This document shows, piece after piece, positions 46,494-55,946 of a stretch of 64,000 bases of DNA. How positions within the stretch are numbered: the stretch's first letter is position 1; every line of letters starts with the position of its first letter. The notes beneath the pieces are model-generated. The model did not search any database and was not told where the DNA came from. It saw only the letters and a list, made by a program, of their open reading frames with translations. Source of the DNA: Parapedobacter indicus (GTDB lineage Bacteria; Bacteroidota; Bacteroidia; Sphingobacteriales; Sphingobacteriaceae); the NCBI RefSeq assembly GCF_900113765.1, contig NZ_FOQO01000005.1, positions 186,001-250,000 on the forward strand. Direction: 5' to 3'. The translations under genes were made by a program, and so were the position numbers.

Positions 46494-46740
46494 AACCTTA
46501 AATTACAGCCGTAGCCGCAAATTAGGTATCAAGTCGAGTGTCTTTATCGGCATCCGTTTATGCGTATGCACAAAGGCATCGCAATACGTCATGCATTTGT
46601 TGCTCCGTGCATTCTCCGTAGAGAATCAAACCGAACAACAACCCCGGTCGGATGTTTTGATCGGGCCTATCCCTTACGGGCCTGGCAGATTTCCGTTCGG
46701 CATGATGCCTCTTCGGAACCGATCCATCACTAAGTCATCC
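46494..46740. other. Noncoding stretch, possible gene remnant
   Basis: Between the terminator and the DnaA-box region lie about 250 bases with higher GC than the following part. A plus-strand frame (46477-46743, 88 codons) starts inside the terminator hairpin and shows no family. The complement contains a short coding-like stretch (IRPGLLFGLILYGECTEQQM) broken by stops. This may be a decayed gene. A DnaA-box-like GTATGCACA is at 46564-46572. Confidence 0.3.
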
Positions 46741-47121
46741 TAAAATAATTCCTGTTGGAACCATTTCGTTTGTGGATACTTATTTGGGCGATTCAAAGAA
46801 CTCTGTGCTTGATATAATCTAAGGTAGTAACAAAATGTTTACGTGTCAAGAAAAAAGTAATTTATTTTATTAACATGTTTTCCACCTGAGGGGATTGGGT
46901 TATCCACATTTCTGTTTGCCCGCAATGGCAGCTTACGCTTTTAATTTATCGATATAGGTAAGTTTATGCACATTTTGGCGCTATGTGTTTATCCACAATG
47001 TGTCGCATTTAGGAACACCCCCAAGTAGGGGTTTTCTACTTGAAATTCCGGGTTACACTTATAGAAGTAATTAAAAAGCAGTAATTTTATCTTTTCAATT
47101 GATGATAAGAAACCGGGCATC
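46741..47121. other. DnaA-box cluster: candidate replication origin or DnaA-binding locus
   Basis: This gap carries TTATCCACA at 46900-46908 and 46989-46997, TTATGCACA at 46964-46972 (all fit TTATNCACA exactly), a reverse-strand TGTGGATAC at 46771-46779 (one mismatch) and TTTTCCACC at 46878-46886 (two mismatches). Very AT-rich tracts lie at 46848-46876 and 47070-47108 and could serve as unwinding elements. The next gene, on the plus strand, is phoH. Neither dnaA nor another replication gene is in the window. Confidence 0.45.
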
Positions 47122-48450
47122 ATGGCAGTATCCCGCAAAATTTTTGTTCTGGACACCTCGGTCATTTTATACGACCACAACGCACTGAATAATTTTCAGG
47201 AGCACGACGTAGCGATTCCCATACAGGTATTGGAGGAGCTTGATAATTTAAAGGGGGGCAACGAAACCCGGAATTTCGAGGCGCGTAGTTTTATTCGATT
47301 GATCGATGAACTTTCGGGCAAAAAGCTGATTAACCACTGGGTTCACATGAATGGCCAGACCAAAGGTAAATTCCGGGTGATCCTTTCGGGAGGACCGCAA
47401 CGGGTGGATGCGGCGAAGATTTTCGGCAATGACAAATACGACCACCAGATTATCAACGCGGCACTTATTCTGACGGAAGAAAATCCGGATCGGAAAGTTG
47501 TTTTGGTATCTAAAGATATCTGCCTTCGCCTGAAGGCAAAAGCACTCAACCTGCCTGCGGAGGATTATGAGACGGGGAAGATCAAGAATGTAGAGGCGCT
47601 TTATACCGGTAAAACGGTGCGAAATGATTTTCCCGAAAAGGTGGTTGACGGATTGCGGAATAAGACGAGCGTGCCGATTGGGAATTTGTCGCTGGATCAC
47701 ATTGGGGCCAATCAGTTTTATGCGGTGAAACATAACCGCAAAACACTGTATGCATTCTATAGCAAAAGCGAACAGAACCTGACACCGGTGTCTACCGCCC
47801 CCGTATTCCGAATTAAGCCGCGGAATCCCGAACAGGCGTTTGCCCTTCATGCCCTGCTTGATCCGGCAATCCGGTTGGTAAGCATCCAGGGTAATGCCGG
47901 TACCGGAAAAACGTTGCTAGCATTGGCCAGTGCGCTGGAGCAGCGCAAAGGTTATCGGCAGATATACATCACCCGGCCGGTCATCCCGCTGAGTAACCGC
48001 GAAATTGGCTTCCTGCCGGGAGATGCTAAATCGAAAACGGATCCGTTTTTGGCACCAATTTGGGACAATATTCGTTTTATCAAAGAGCAGTATGCCGACG
48101 ACGAAAAGATGCTCGAAAAAATTGACGAGTTGATCATAACGGAGAAAATCGCAATTGCTCCCCTGGCGTTTATCCGGGGCCGCACACTGACCAAGATTTT
48201 CTTTATCGTGGATGAAGCACAAAACCTGACGCCCCACGAAATCAAAACGATTATTTCCCGTGCGGGCGAACATACCAAAATTGTCTTTACCGGCGACATC
48301 TACCAGATCGATACTCCGTACCTCGATGCCGAAAGCAATGGGTTATCTTATCTCATCGAAAATGTGAAAAACCACCCCCTGTATGCCCATGTTACCCTGC
48401 AAAAGGGTGAGCGGAGTGAACTGGCTAATCTGGCGAACGATCTGCTTTAA
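47122..48450 (+). CDS. PhoH-family ATPase with N-terminal PIN domain
   Basis: A 442-residue protein of the PhoH2-like type. The N-terminal PIN nuclease domain (about 1-150) has KIFVLDTSVILYDHNAL, an acidic LEELDNLKGG and VLVSKDICLRLKA. The C-terminal PhoH ATPase has Walker A SIQGNAGTGKTLLAL near residue 255, ITRPVIPLSNREIGFLPG, Walker B IFFIVDEAQNLTPHE and VFTGDIYQID. Such proteins act as RNA unwinding and degrading enzymes. The gene starts right after the DnaA-box region and ends at a shared hairpin with the convergent methyltransferase. Confidence 0.94.
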   Translation: MAVSRKIFVLDTSVILYDHNALNNFQEHDVAIPIQVLEELDNLKGGNETRNFEARSFIRLIDELSGKKLINHWVHMNGQTKGKFRVILSGGPQRVDAAKIFGNDKYDHQIINAALILTEENPDRKVVLVSKDICLRLKAKALNLPAEDYETGKIKNVEALYTGKTVRNDFPEKVVDGLRNKTSVPIGNLSLDHIGANQFYAVKHNRKTLYAFYSKSEQNLTPVSTAPVFRIKPRNPEQAFALHALLDPAIRLVSIQGNAGTGKTLLALASALEQRKGYRQIYITRPVIPLSNREIGFLPGDAKSKTDPFLAPIWDNIRFIKEQYADDEKMLEKIDELIITEKIAIAPLAFIRGRTLTKIFFIVDEAQNLTPHEIKTIISRAGEHTKIVFTGDIYQIDTPYLDAESNGLSYLIENVKNHPLYAHVTLQKGERSELANLANDLL

Positions 48451-48463
48451 TTAATTGTTAATC

Positions 48464-48506
48464 AATGGTTAATTGTCAATTAAGACTGCTAAGATAATTA
48501 ACCATT
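48464..48506. terminator. Hairpin between convergent phoH and rsmF-like genes
   Basis: AATGGTTAATT (48464-48474) pairs perfectly with AATTAACCATT (48496-48506) around a 21-base AT-rich loop. It lies between two convergent genes and its right arm overlaps the stop codon of the minus-strand gene, so it may end transcription from both sides. Confidence 0.6.
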
Positions 48507-49868
48507 AACCATTAAAATCCGCCATTCTTTGGGATAATAATTGTTGATGCGGTTCGGAAGCAGTTTCATCCAACCCAACGAAGCACCGTTAAAGGTAGCA
48601 AGCACCCAACCGGTATCGTTGTCGGCATTTATCGACGGCGGAAGCGTTCCTTTACGGAGGTATTCCTGTGCGAGTGCTTCGTCAAGCGATATCGATGGAA
48701 TGCCCGAGTGGCGCACTAGGCTCAATGCCAGGTCGTGGGCTGGGATGAGGTCGTTCTTGGCCATGCGACCTACCCGGGTTCCTGCATTTCGCAGGTATAG
48801 CATCTTCTGCAGGATGAGGAGGTCGTTTTCTCTCCCTTTGGGAAGGATGTGTATGTCGTCGCCTACGGTAAACGAAAAAAAAATTTCGGGATGAGCTATC
48901 CAGTTTTCCAGTTTATCGGGTACAACGGCACGTTCCGTTTTCGATTTGGGGCGATCAAATGAAGGTTGCACCGTGGCTTTGCGGAATGCGGCGAGGAAAA
49001 ACCCTTCTCCCCGCAGCCGGTGTGGGTAAAAGCGAAAGCCAGGACACCCATGCCGCTCCGATCGTGTTTGTTCGATCCCCCACGCTTTATTTACCGAAAG
49101 GGCTACCGGTTCCATGCCCTGTGTTTCACACAGCCAGTCGGCAATTTCCTCGTTTTCCTCGACGGAGTACGAACAGGTAGAATACAGCAAGACGCCCCCT
49201 TCTTTGAGCGTGGGCAAGCTATCGGCCAGGATGCGGCGCTGGCGCTCGCTGCACAGCTGTACCGCCCCCTCGGACCATTGGTTGATGGCCGCATGATCTT
49301 TGCGGAACATCCCGGATCCGGAACAAGGTGCATCGACCAGCATAAGGTCGACGTAACCCGGAATGCGTGCAAAAGCCGACGGATCGTTGTTGGTGACAAC
49401 GGTGTTGGGATGTCCCCACCGTACCAGGTTGTCGGCCAGCACCGTAACGCGGCTCTTGATGAGCTCGTTGGCGATGAGCAGACTGTCGGGGTGCAGATAC
49501 GTGTTCAGCAGCGTACTCTTTCCTCCAGGAGCCGCACAGAGGTCCAATGCGATCAGCGGCTGCTTATCCAGCATCAATTCCCTGATGGCGTGTGCCAGAA
49601 ACATCGACGATGCTTCCTGCACGTAGTAGCAGCCGGCATGAAACAAGGGATCCAGGGTAAATACGGGGCGCTCCGAAAGGTAATAACCCGTATTGCACCA
49701 CGGTACTGGGTCGCCGGAAGCGGGCGGCGATACCTGGGGCTTGTCTGGATTCACCCGAATGGAGGTGATTCCCCCCTCCTGCTCATGCACGGCTTCGAAT
49801 GCGTCGGTATCAAAACCTGCGAGATTGCCTAACCTGCGTACCAGTGCCGGGGGAACGATGTTGCTCAT
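48498..49868 (-). CDS. RsmB/RsmF-type (NOL1/NOP2/Sun) rRNA m5C methyltransferase
   Basis: A 456-residue SAM-dependent RNA methyltransferase. The SAM loop is ALDLCAAPGGKSTLL (about 110-125). The two catalytic cysteines are in LVDAPCSGSGMFRKD (motif IV) and LYSTCSYSVEENEE (motif VI). The C-terminal WVLATFNGASLGWMKLLPNRINNYYP is the PUA-like RNA-binding tail found in RsmF relatives. It probably methylates a cytosine of 16S rRNA. An in-frame TTG at 49877 is possible; the ATG at 49868 is preferred. Confidence 0.92.
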   Translation of the reverse strand: MSNIVPPALVRRLGNLAGFDTDAFEAVHEQEGGITSIRVNPDKPQVSPPASGDPVPWCNTGYYLSERPVFTLDPLFHAGCYYVQEASSMFLAHAIRELMLDKQPLIALDLCAAPGGKSTLLNTYLHPDSLLIANELIKSRVTVLADNLVRWGHPNTVVTNNDPSAFARIPGYVDLMLVDAPCSGSGMFRKDHAAINQWSEGAVQLCSERQRRILADSLPTLKEGGVLLYSTCSYSVEENEEIADWLCETQGMEPVALSVNKAWGIEQTRSERHGCPGFRFYPHRLRGEGFFLAAFRKATVQPSFDRPKSKTERAVVPDKLENWIAHPEIFFSFTVGDDIHILPKGRENDLLILQKMLYLRNAGTRVGRMAKNDLIPAHDLALSLVRHSGIPSISLDEALAQEYLRKGTLPPSINADNDTGWVLATFNGASLGWMKLLPNRINNYYPKEWRILMVNG

Positions 49869-49966
49869 AGGAAGCAAAATTACGGATTTATTCGACCCCT
49901 GCTTGTGTATATGTAGGAAAAGAAATACTTTCGACGCAAAAAAAGAAATTAAAATCGAATTCTCTT

Positions 49967-50371
49967 ATGGAACCCCCCGTATCCCAAGAACCTGTTTACC
50001 AAGTACCTGCACGTTTTCGGTTTTCAGAAAACCTGCATATTGTCTTTTGGTTGATCAAAGACATCAGCTGGGCGATGCTTTGGAAACCGCTGGGTATGGT
50101 GATGACCATTCCCACGTTATTACTGGCTGTTAAGATTACCATTCAAACCCGATACATTAAAAGTGAGCTGTTTCACAATTTGGCCATTTTATGTTGGATC
50201 AGTGCCAATTGTACGTGGATGACGTTTGAGTTTTTCTGGCCTGAGTATGATTTTCTCCGCTACTATACGGCCATACCTTTCAGTTTGGGGATCTGCTTCA
50301 TTGCCTATTATTATGTAGTGCTGTTACCCGCTTCGGGAAAACAACGGGCGGCCCACCCAAGGCCGTCGTAA
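49967..50371 (+). CDS. Small membrane protein, function unknown
   Basis: A 134-residue protein with three predicted spans (about MVMTIPTLLLAVKIT, ILCWISANCTWMTFEFFW and IPFSLGICFIAYYYVVLL) and a proline-rich N-terminus. Aromatic residues are frequent. I recognise no family and no catalytic residues. It is divergent from the rsmF-like gene and precedes the second sigma/FecR unit by 147 bases. Confidence 0.7.
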   Translation: MEPPVSQEPVYQVPARFRFSENLHIVFWLIKDISWAMLWKPLGMVMTIPTLLLAVKITIQTRYIKSELFHNLAILCWISANCTWMTFEFFWPEYDFLRYYTAIPFSLGICFIAYYYVVLLPASGKQRAAHPRPS

Positions 50372-50518
50372 CATAAATTTAATACGAATTGTATACAAAC
50401 ATCAGGTTACTCCGTTATTTTTGTTTGTGAAACATATCCTTGCATCGTTGTAAAATTAACGTTAAGTTTGCTGTTGCCAAGGATAATCCTGTATTCAATT
50501 TGATAGCTTTTTATCGCC

Positions 50519-51100
50519 ATGTTTACGAGTGTCGCCCCTGAATTGATTGCCCGGTTACGGGATAGCGAGGAGGCCGCTTTTCGAGCGATTTATGAACAGT
50601 TACATGGCCGGATCTACCGGCTGGTTTTCTCGTTGGTTAAAGATTCAGCGAAAACCGAAGAGCTGGTACAGGAGACGTTCGTGGCGCTTTGGCTGCATCG
50701 GGCAAGTCTCAATACCGAGCAGCCGCTTTATCCATTGATTTACCTGACCGCAAAGCGCCTTGCCATTGACCATTTTCGGAAAAAAATGTTGGAGATCGGT
50801 GTAAAGGAGTACGTGAGCAGCCAAACGGTTCCTTATACCAACGAGACTGAGGAAACTATTTTTTTGTCAGATCTTAACCGGATTACCGACGAAAGCATCA
50901 AAGCGTTACCTGCCCAGCAACAGACGGTTTTTATGCTTAGTCGGCAGGAGGGGCTTTCGTATGACGAAATTGCCCAGCGACTACGGATTTCACCCAATAC
51001 CGTACGCAACCACATGGTCTCTGCGCTGAAGGCGCTGCGGCTGCATTTTAGCAGGCATGGGGTGATGTTCTGGTGGCTGCTGACCCTACCGCTGTTTTGA
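50519..51100 (+). CDS. ECF-type RNA polymerase sigma factor
   Basis: A 193-residue sigma factor. Region 2 is IYRLVFSLVKDSAKTEELVQETFVALWLHR; region 4 is KALPAQQQTVFMLSRQEGLSYDEIAQRLRISPNTVRNHMVSALKALR. A hydrophobic tail (GVMFWWLLTLPLF) ends the protein, as in many FecR-paired sigmas of this phylum. It should switch on the SusC/SusD genes downstream. TATTTTTG at 50416-50423 matches the -7 consensus but has no properly spaced -33. Confidence 0.93.
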   Translation: MFTSVAPELIARLRDSEEAAFRAIYEQLHGRIYRLVFSLVKDSAKTEELVQETFVALWLHRASLNTEQPLYPLIYLTAKRLAIDHFRKKMLEIGVKEYVSSQTVPYTNETEETIFLSDLNRITDESIKALPAQQQTVFMLSRQEGLSYDEIAQRLRISPNTVRNHMVSALKALRLHFSRHGVMFWWLLTLPLF

Positions 51101-51175
51101 GCAGCAAAAAAAAACACCCGACCCACTAGTCCTTCTTTCATTCTCGACCGTTTATCAGGTAAATACGGCAAAAGT

Positions 51176-52417
51176 ATGTACATGGACTCAAGCAGACTGC
51201 GCGCGCTGCTGAAAAAATACATGGAAGATGACATCACGGCACAAGAGCTGCGTGAATTAAGTCAGTATGTGCAACATGCCGATGATCCGCAGGTGCTCGA
51301 ACAGCTGGTAGACGACCTCTGGAAGGAGCAGGATGCCCACATACCACGGGCTATACCCAGTTCGGCGCTGTACCAGACCATTCTCCGCCATCCAGGGCTG
51401 CAGGCCGATCCGCCCGTGAGCGGACGAAAGTACCGTAGCATGACCTGGCTCCGGATTGCCGGAGCCGCGGCTGTGGTTCTCATCAGTGCAGCGTTGTTTT
51501 GGTACGGCAGACTGGCCGTAAAGCCGCAGGCAGACGATGTCGGAAACACCGTTGCTATAGCTGCCATCGTACCCGGTGGCAATAAGGCAACACTTACCTT
51601 AGCAAGTGGACAGGTCATAAACTTGAGCGAGGCCCAAAATGGGATTGTTTTGGGAGAGAGGTTAACCTATATAGACGGGAGCGGCGTTTTGGAAGCGGAT
51701 TTCAGCAATCGTCGATCGTCGATCGTCGATCCGCTGGCAGCCGGACAGCAAGACCACCGGGACGATCGTACATCGGACGGTGCACCGCTCATGTTGTTAA
51801 CGACACCCAATGGCGGAACCTATCAGGTAACACTGTCTGACGGCACCAAAGTGTGGCTTAATTCTGCCAGTATCCTGCGGTATCCCCCGAAGTTTAGCGG
51901 GCCGCAACGGGAGGTTGAACTGGAAGGGGAAGCCTTTTTTGAAGTGGCTCCGAAAAAGATACCGTTTTTCGTGAAGACCCGGAATCAGGTGGTTAAAGTA
52001 CTGGGAACCCAGTTTAACATTACCAGTTATCCCGATGAGGTCGAAATCAAAACCACCCTGGTAACGGGGGCAGTCGAAGTGATCAACTCGAAGTCGAATG
52101 CAATAAGTCGGCTCAGCCCCGGAAAGCAGAGCATCGTGAAGGGGCAACGTACCGAAATTAAAGATGTAGAAACCGAGCCCTATATTGCGTGGAAAAAGGG
52201 GTACTTCGCCTTTCCGGATGAACACATCAGCCGTGTGATGAACACCATCGCACGGTGGTACGACATTGAAGTTGAATACCAGGGTGATATGACTCACAAA
52301 TACTTTGGTGGTACCCTTTCGCGTTTCGAAGATTTCGAAACCTTATTACAAACCATTGAACTAACGGGATCTGTACGGTTCAAAATCGAAGGAAGGAGGG
52401 TAATTGTTATGACGTAG
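51176..52417 (+). CDS. FecR-family anti-sigma factor
   Basis: A 413-residue regulator. The cytoplasmic domain is residues 1-90 and one span follows (IAGAAAVVLISAALFWYG, about 98-115). The periplasmic FecR domain has TLASGQVINLSEAQNGIVLG, TTPNGGTYQVTLSDGTKVWLNSAS and LEGEAFFEVAPKKIPFFV. The C-terminal domain ends TIARWYDIEVEYQGD and LSRFEDFETLLQTIELTG. The stretch NRRSSIVDPLAAGQQDHRDDR is an insertion relative to the other FecR here and is encoded in part by a 7-base tandem repeat (51708-51731). STN-dependent signalling from the SusC at 52549 is expected. Confidence 0.92.
   Translation: MYMDSSRLRALLKKYMEDDITAQELRELSQYVQHADDPQVLEQLVDDLWKEQDAHIPRAIPSSALYQTILRHPGLQADPPVSGRKYRSMTWLRIAGAAAVVLISAALFWYGRLAVKPQADDVGNTVAIAAIVPGGNKATLTLASGQVINLSEAQNGIVLGERLTYIDGSGVLEADFSNRRSSIVDPLAAGQQDHRDDRTSDGAPLMLLTTPNGGTYQVTLSDGTKVWLNSASILRYPPKFSGPQREVELEGEAFFEVAPKKIPFFVKTRNQVVKVLGTQFNITSYPDEVEIKTTLVTGAVEVINSKSNAISRLSPGKQSIVKGQRTEIKDVETEPYIAWKKGYFAFPDEHISRVMNTIARWYDIEVEYQGDMTHKYFGGTLSRFEDFETLLQTIELTGSVRFKIEGRRVIVMT
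51708..51731 (+). repeat. 7-base tandem repeat inside fecR
   Basis: ATCGTCG is repeated 3.4 times without mismatch. Since 7 is not a multiple of 3, loss or gain of one unit would shift the frame of the anti-sigma gene after its membrane span. Confidence 0.85.
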
Positions 52418-52548
52418 CGCTGTGGAATGTGTTTTCCAAAGCTATGAAAGAGCAATCAGGAGCGTTGCGACCGCCCCTGAATGCGAATGGCTTTGGCCAT
52501 TAGGATTTAACAAAAAAAGTTGGAACCATTTATATAAACCCTATTCAA

Positions 52549-55500
52549 ATGTACGAAAATTTTACCGCACATTACCATCGTCTTTGTAAATGTGTGAAGC
52601 CTCAATATGTATTGGCTATGAAACTATGCTGTATCTTGTCGTTGATCAGTTGTTTGCAGGTGAGTGCATTTACCTATGCGCAGCATGTTACGTTGCAAAA
52701 AGACCGTGCGACACTCGTAGAGGTCTTTAAGGACATCAAACGGCAGACAGGCTATCACATTTTCTATGATACATGGATTATCCGAAATGCCAAACCGGTG
52801 TCGTTAAACCTGCGGGAAGCGACTGTTGAAGAGGCGCTTGCCGAAAGCCTGAAGGGGCAGGGCTTGGGGTTCAGGCTGGTTGCCAAAAATATTGTCATCA
52901 CACAAGGAGAGCAGCGTCAGGCGGCCGCTGATAAGAAGGAGATGCAGGAAATTATCACCGGACGCGTTACCGATGAAAATGGACAACCCCTGGAGGGGGT
53001 GACGGTGGCTGTAAAGAATAGTACCCTAGTGGTGACCACCGATGCCAGCGGTAACTACCGGATTCAACTCCCTAACCGGAATCAAGTGCTCGCTTTTTCC
53101 ATCGTTGGCTATGCGCCGCAGGAAATACCGGTGGGCACCGGTAATACCATCCATGTAACACTTTCAGAACAAGTGAGCGGCTTGGATGAGGTGGTAGTGG
53201 TTGGCTATGGAACCCAACGGGTAGGAACTATCACCGGCTCGGTAGCCACCGTAAAGGGGGAAACGCTAACCAAAGCTCCGGCCATCAATCTGTCGAATGC
53301 GATGGTCGGGCGGCTTCCGGGATTGGTAGCCGTTACGCGGTCGGGTGAGCCCGGAAGCGACAACTCCACATTCCGCATCCGGGGAGCTAATACATTGGGC
53401 GACAATGCCCCGTTGATCGTGGTGGACGGCATTGCCAACCGATCGCTGGAGCGGTTGAATGCCGCGGATATCGAGAGTGTTACGGTGCTGAAGGACGCGT
53501 CGGCTGCCATCTATGGTGCGCAGGCTGCGAATGGGGTTATTCTGGTAACTACCAAGCGCGGCAGTACCGGCAAACCGCAGTTGACGGTGACCTACAACGA
53601 GGGCTTCAGCATGCCTACAGTCATTCCCGACGTGGTGGATGCAGCGACCTACGCGCAGATGCTGAATGAAATCAGTCAATATGCCGGCCAGGATCCGGTA
53701 TACAGCGATGAAGAGCTTCAGAAATACCGGGACGGCAGCGATCCGTGGGGATATCCGAATACGGATTGGTACAAGGAGACTTTCCAGTCGGCTTCCGCAC
53801 AGCGGACGGCTCAGGTCAGTATCTCGGGTGGACAGGAATCGTTGCAATATTTCATTTCAGGGGGATATAATTATCAGGACGGCATCTATAAGAACAGTGC
53901 AACTTATTACAAGCAATTCAATTTTCGGACGAACCTGGATGGAAGGTTGTCTGACTACGTCAAGTATGGCATCAGCTTGGCTGGGCGCGAGGAAAACCGG
54001 AACTACCCTACCCGTTCGGCGTCGGATATCTTTCAGATGCTGCGACGGGGCAAACCCAACATGGCGGCCTATTGGCCAAACGGAATGAACGGCCCCGATA
54101 TTGAGTATGGCAACAACCCGGTAGTGGTAACGACCAATCAAACCGGGTATGACCGAAATAAGTCGAGTGTCTTGGAGACCAAAGCCAATATTGATATCAC
54201 CGTGCCCTGGGTGGAGGGGCTTTCGCTATCAGCCAACGTGGCTTTTGATCGCCGCATCCACAACAATAAACTCTGGCAGTTGCCGTGGTACCTGTATACA
54301 TGGGATGGCGTAACCCGCGATGACAGCGGGGAGCCGGTTCTGGTGGAAGGCCAGAAAGGTTTCACCAATCCGCAGCTCACACAGGACATGCAAAATGCGG
54401 ATCTGCTAACGATGAATACCTTATTGAACTATGAGCGCACATTCGCGGAAAAGCACCATGTGAAGGGACTCTTGGGCGTGGAACGGATTACGGGTGAGAC
54501 GATGCAGTTTCAAGCCCTTCGGAGGTATTTCGTATCGGAAGCGCTGGATCAGCTTTTCGCGGGAGGCGATGCGGAAAAAAACAATACAGGTACTGCTAGT
54601 GAGCAAGCGCGGCTGAATTACTTCGGGCGGCTGAATTATGATTTTGACAACAAGTACTTGTTTGAATTCGTTTGGCGCTATGACGGATCGTATATCTTCC
54701 CCGCAGGCAAGCGTTTCGGATTTTTCCCCGGTGTTTCGCTAGGTTGGCGTGTTTCTGACGAGCGCTTTTGGGATGGCATCAGGGATGTAGTGAGTGACTT
54801 TAAATTTAGGGGATCGTGGGGCCAGACCGGTAACGACCGAATAGGAACCTATCAGTACCTGGCAAGTTATGGATTCCCCTCCGCGGCTAACAATATCTAT
54901 GTGTTCAATGGAGATGTGGAAAGTAAAGTTTTAGGCGAGTTGCGCATCCCCAATCCGAATGTGACGTGGGAAGTAGCCAACCAGTCGAACATCGGCTTTG
55001 ATGCCGGGTTTTTCAATGGCAAAATGACGCTTTCTGCCGAATATTTTTATAACCTGCGTACTGATATTCTGTGGGAACGGAATGCTTCGGTCCCTGTCTC
55101 TACCGGGTTGACGCTTCCCAAGGAGAACATTGGTGAAGTAGAAAACCAGGGAGCCGAATTTCAATTAGGCTATAACAACCGGGACGGGGTATTCCAGTAT
55201 TCGATAGCTGCCAATGTTAATTTCAATAAGAATCGCATCCGCTTCTGGGATGAAACGCCGGGTGTGCCGGATTATCAGCGTTCGACGGGATATCCGATGA
55301 ATACCGATCTTTATTATAATGCCATCGGTGTATTCCGCGATCAAGCGGCGGTGGATGCGTACCCGCACTGGGCTGGCGCCCGGCCTGGCGACATCATCTA
55401 CGAGGATGTAAACGGTGACGGAGAAATCAATGGACTCGATAGGGTCCGGATTTACAAAACGGACTTACCTACCCATACCGGTGGTCTCAACGTAGACCTG

Positions 55501-55935
55501 TCGTATAAAGGGGTTTATACCTCGCTTTTCTTCCAATGGGCTACGGGAGCCATCCGCAACAATTACTATCAGATGCAGGGTGAGGTGGGCAATTTCCTGG
55601 TGCAGGATGTCGAAGGGCGGTGGACACCGGAAACCCCCGATGCTTCCAAACCGAGGATATGGAACCGCTACAATGAATATTGGCGTGAAACTTCGGGGAA
55701 CAATACCTATTGGCTGCAGAATTCCGACTATGTCCGCCTCAAGAGTTTTGAGTTGGGCTATAGCATTCCCGCGGAAATCTGCCGGAAGTTCTGGGCGAGC
55801 GGTGCACAGATTTATTTTACCGGACTCAACCTTCTTACTTTTACGAAGGTGAAAGATTTCGATCCGGAATCTACTTCGGCAACGGCCTACCCGCTCAACA
55901 AGGTGTATAACCTGGGTGTATCGTTAACCTTTTAA
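52549..55935 (+). CDS. SusC/RagA-type TonB-dependent transporter with STN domain
   Basis: A 1128-residue outer-membrane transporter. The signal region is MKLCCILSLISCLQVSAFTYAQ (about 25-46). An STN domain follows (TLQKDRATLVEVFKDIKRQTGYHIFYD, about 49-120). The carboxypeptidase-like domain starts IITGRVTDENGQPLEGV. The SusC motif LDEVVVVGYGTQRVGTITGSV leads into the plug (IVVDGIANRSLERL; VLKDASAAIYGAQAANGV) and barrel. The barrel ends YNLGVSLTF. The STN domain fits the sigma/FecR pair upstream. The 131-base leader holds a small perfect hairpin AATGGC-TTTG-GCCATT (52486-52501). Confidence 0.95.
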   Translation: MYENFTAHYHRLCKCVKPQYVLAMKLCCILSLISCLQVSAFTYAQHVTLQKDRATLVEVFKDIKRQTGYHIFYDTWIIRNAKPVSLNLREATVEEALAESLKGQGLGFRLVAKNIVITQGEQRQAAADKKEMQEIITGRVTDENGQPLEGVTVAVKNSTLVVTTDASGNYRIQLPNRNQVLAFSIVGYAPQEIPVGTGNTIHVTLSEQVSGLDEVVVVGYGTQRVGTITGSVATVKGETLTKAPAINLSNAMVGRLPGLVAVTRSGEPGSDNSTFRIRGANTLGDNAPLIVVDGIANRSLERLNAADIESVTVLKDASAAIYGAQAANGVILVTTKRGSTGKPQLTVTYNEGFSMPTVIPDVVDAATYAQMLNEISQYAGQDPVYSDEELQKYRDGSDPWGYPNTDWYKETFQSASAQRTAQVSISGGQESLQYFISGGYNYQDGIYKNSATYYKQFNFRTNLDGRLSDYVKYGISLAGREENRNYPTRSASDIFQMLRRGKPNMAAYWPNGMNGPDIEYGNNPVVVTTNQTGYDRNKSSVLETKANIDITVPWVEGLSLSANVAFDRRIHNNKLWQLPWYLYTWDGVTRDDSGEPVLVEGQKGFTNPQLTQDMQNADLLTMNTLLNYERTFAEKHHVKGLLGVERITGETMQFQALRRYFVSEALDQLFAGGDAEKNNTGTASEQARLNYFGRLNYDFDNKYLFEFVWRYDGSYIFPAGKRFGFFPGVSLGWRVSDERFWDGIRDVVSDFKFRGSWGQTGNDRIGTYQYLASYGFPSAANNIYVFNGDVESKVLGELRIPNPNVTWEVANQSNIGFDAGFFNGKMTLSAEYFYNLRTDILWERNASVPVSTGLTLPKENIGEVENQGAEFQLGYNNRDGVFQYSIAANVNFNKNRIRFWDETPGVPDYQRSTGYPMNTDLYYNAIGVFRDQAAVDAYPHWAGARPGDIIYEDVNGDGEINGLDRVRIYKTDLPTHTGGLNVDLSYKGVYTSLFFQWATGAIRNNYYQMQGEVGNFLVQDVEGRWTPETPDASKPRIWNRYNEYWRETSGNNTYWLQNSDYVRLKSFELGYSIPAEICRKFWASGAQIYFTGLNLLTFTKVKDFDPESTSATAYPLNKVYNLGVSLTF

Positions 55936-55946
55936 GCGTAGAAACC

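Noticed and set aside
46477-46743. 88-codon plus-strand frame after the EEP-family gene
   Set aside because: It starts inside the terminator hairpin, shows no domain or signal peptide, and its composition is not protein-like.
48966-49832. 288-codon frame antisense to the rsmF-like gene
   Set aside because: It is a shadow of a strongly conserved methyltransferase gene; its own translation is rich in Arg, Gln and His with no motif.
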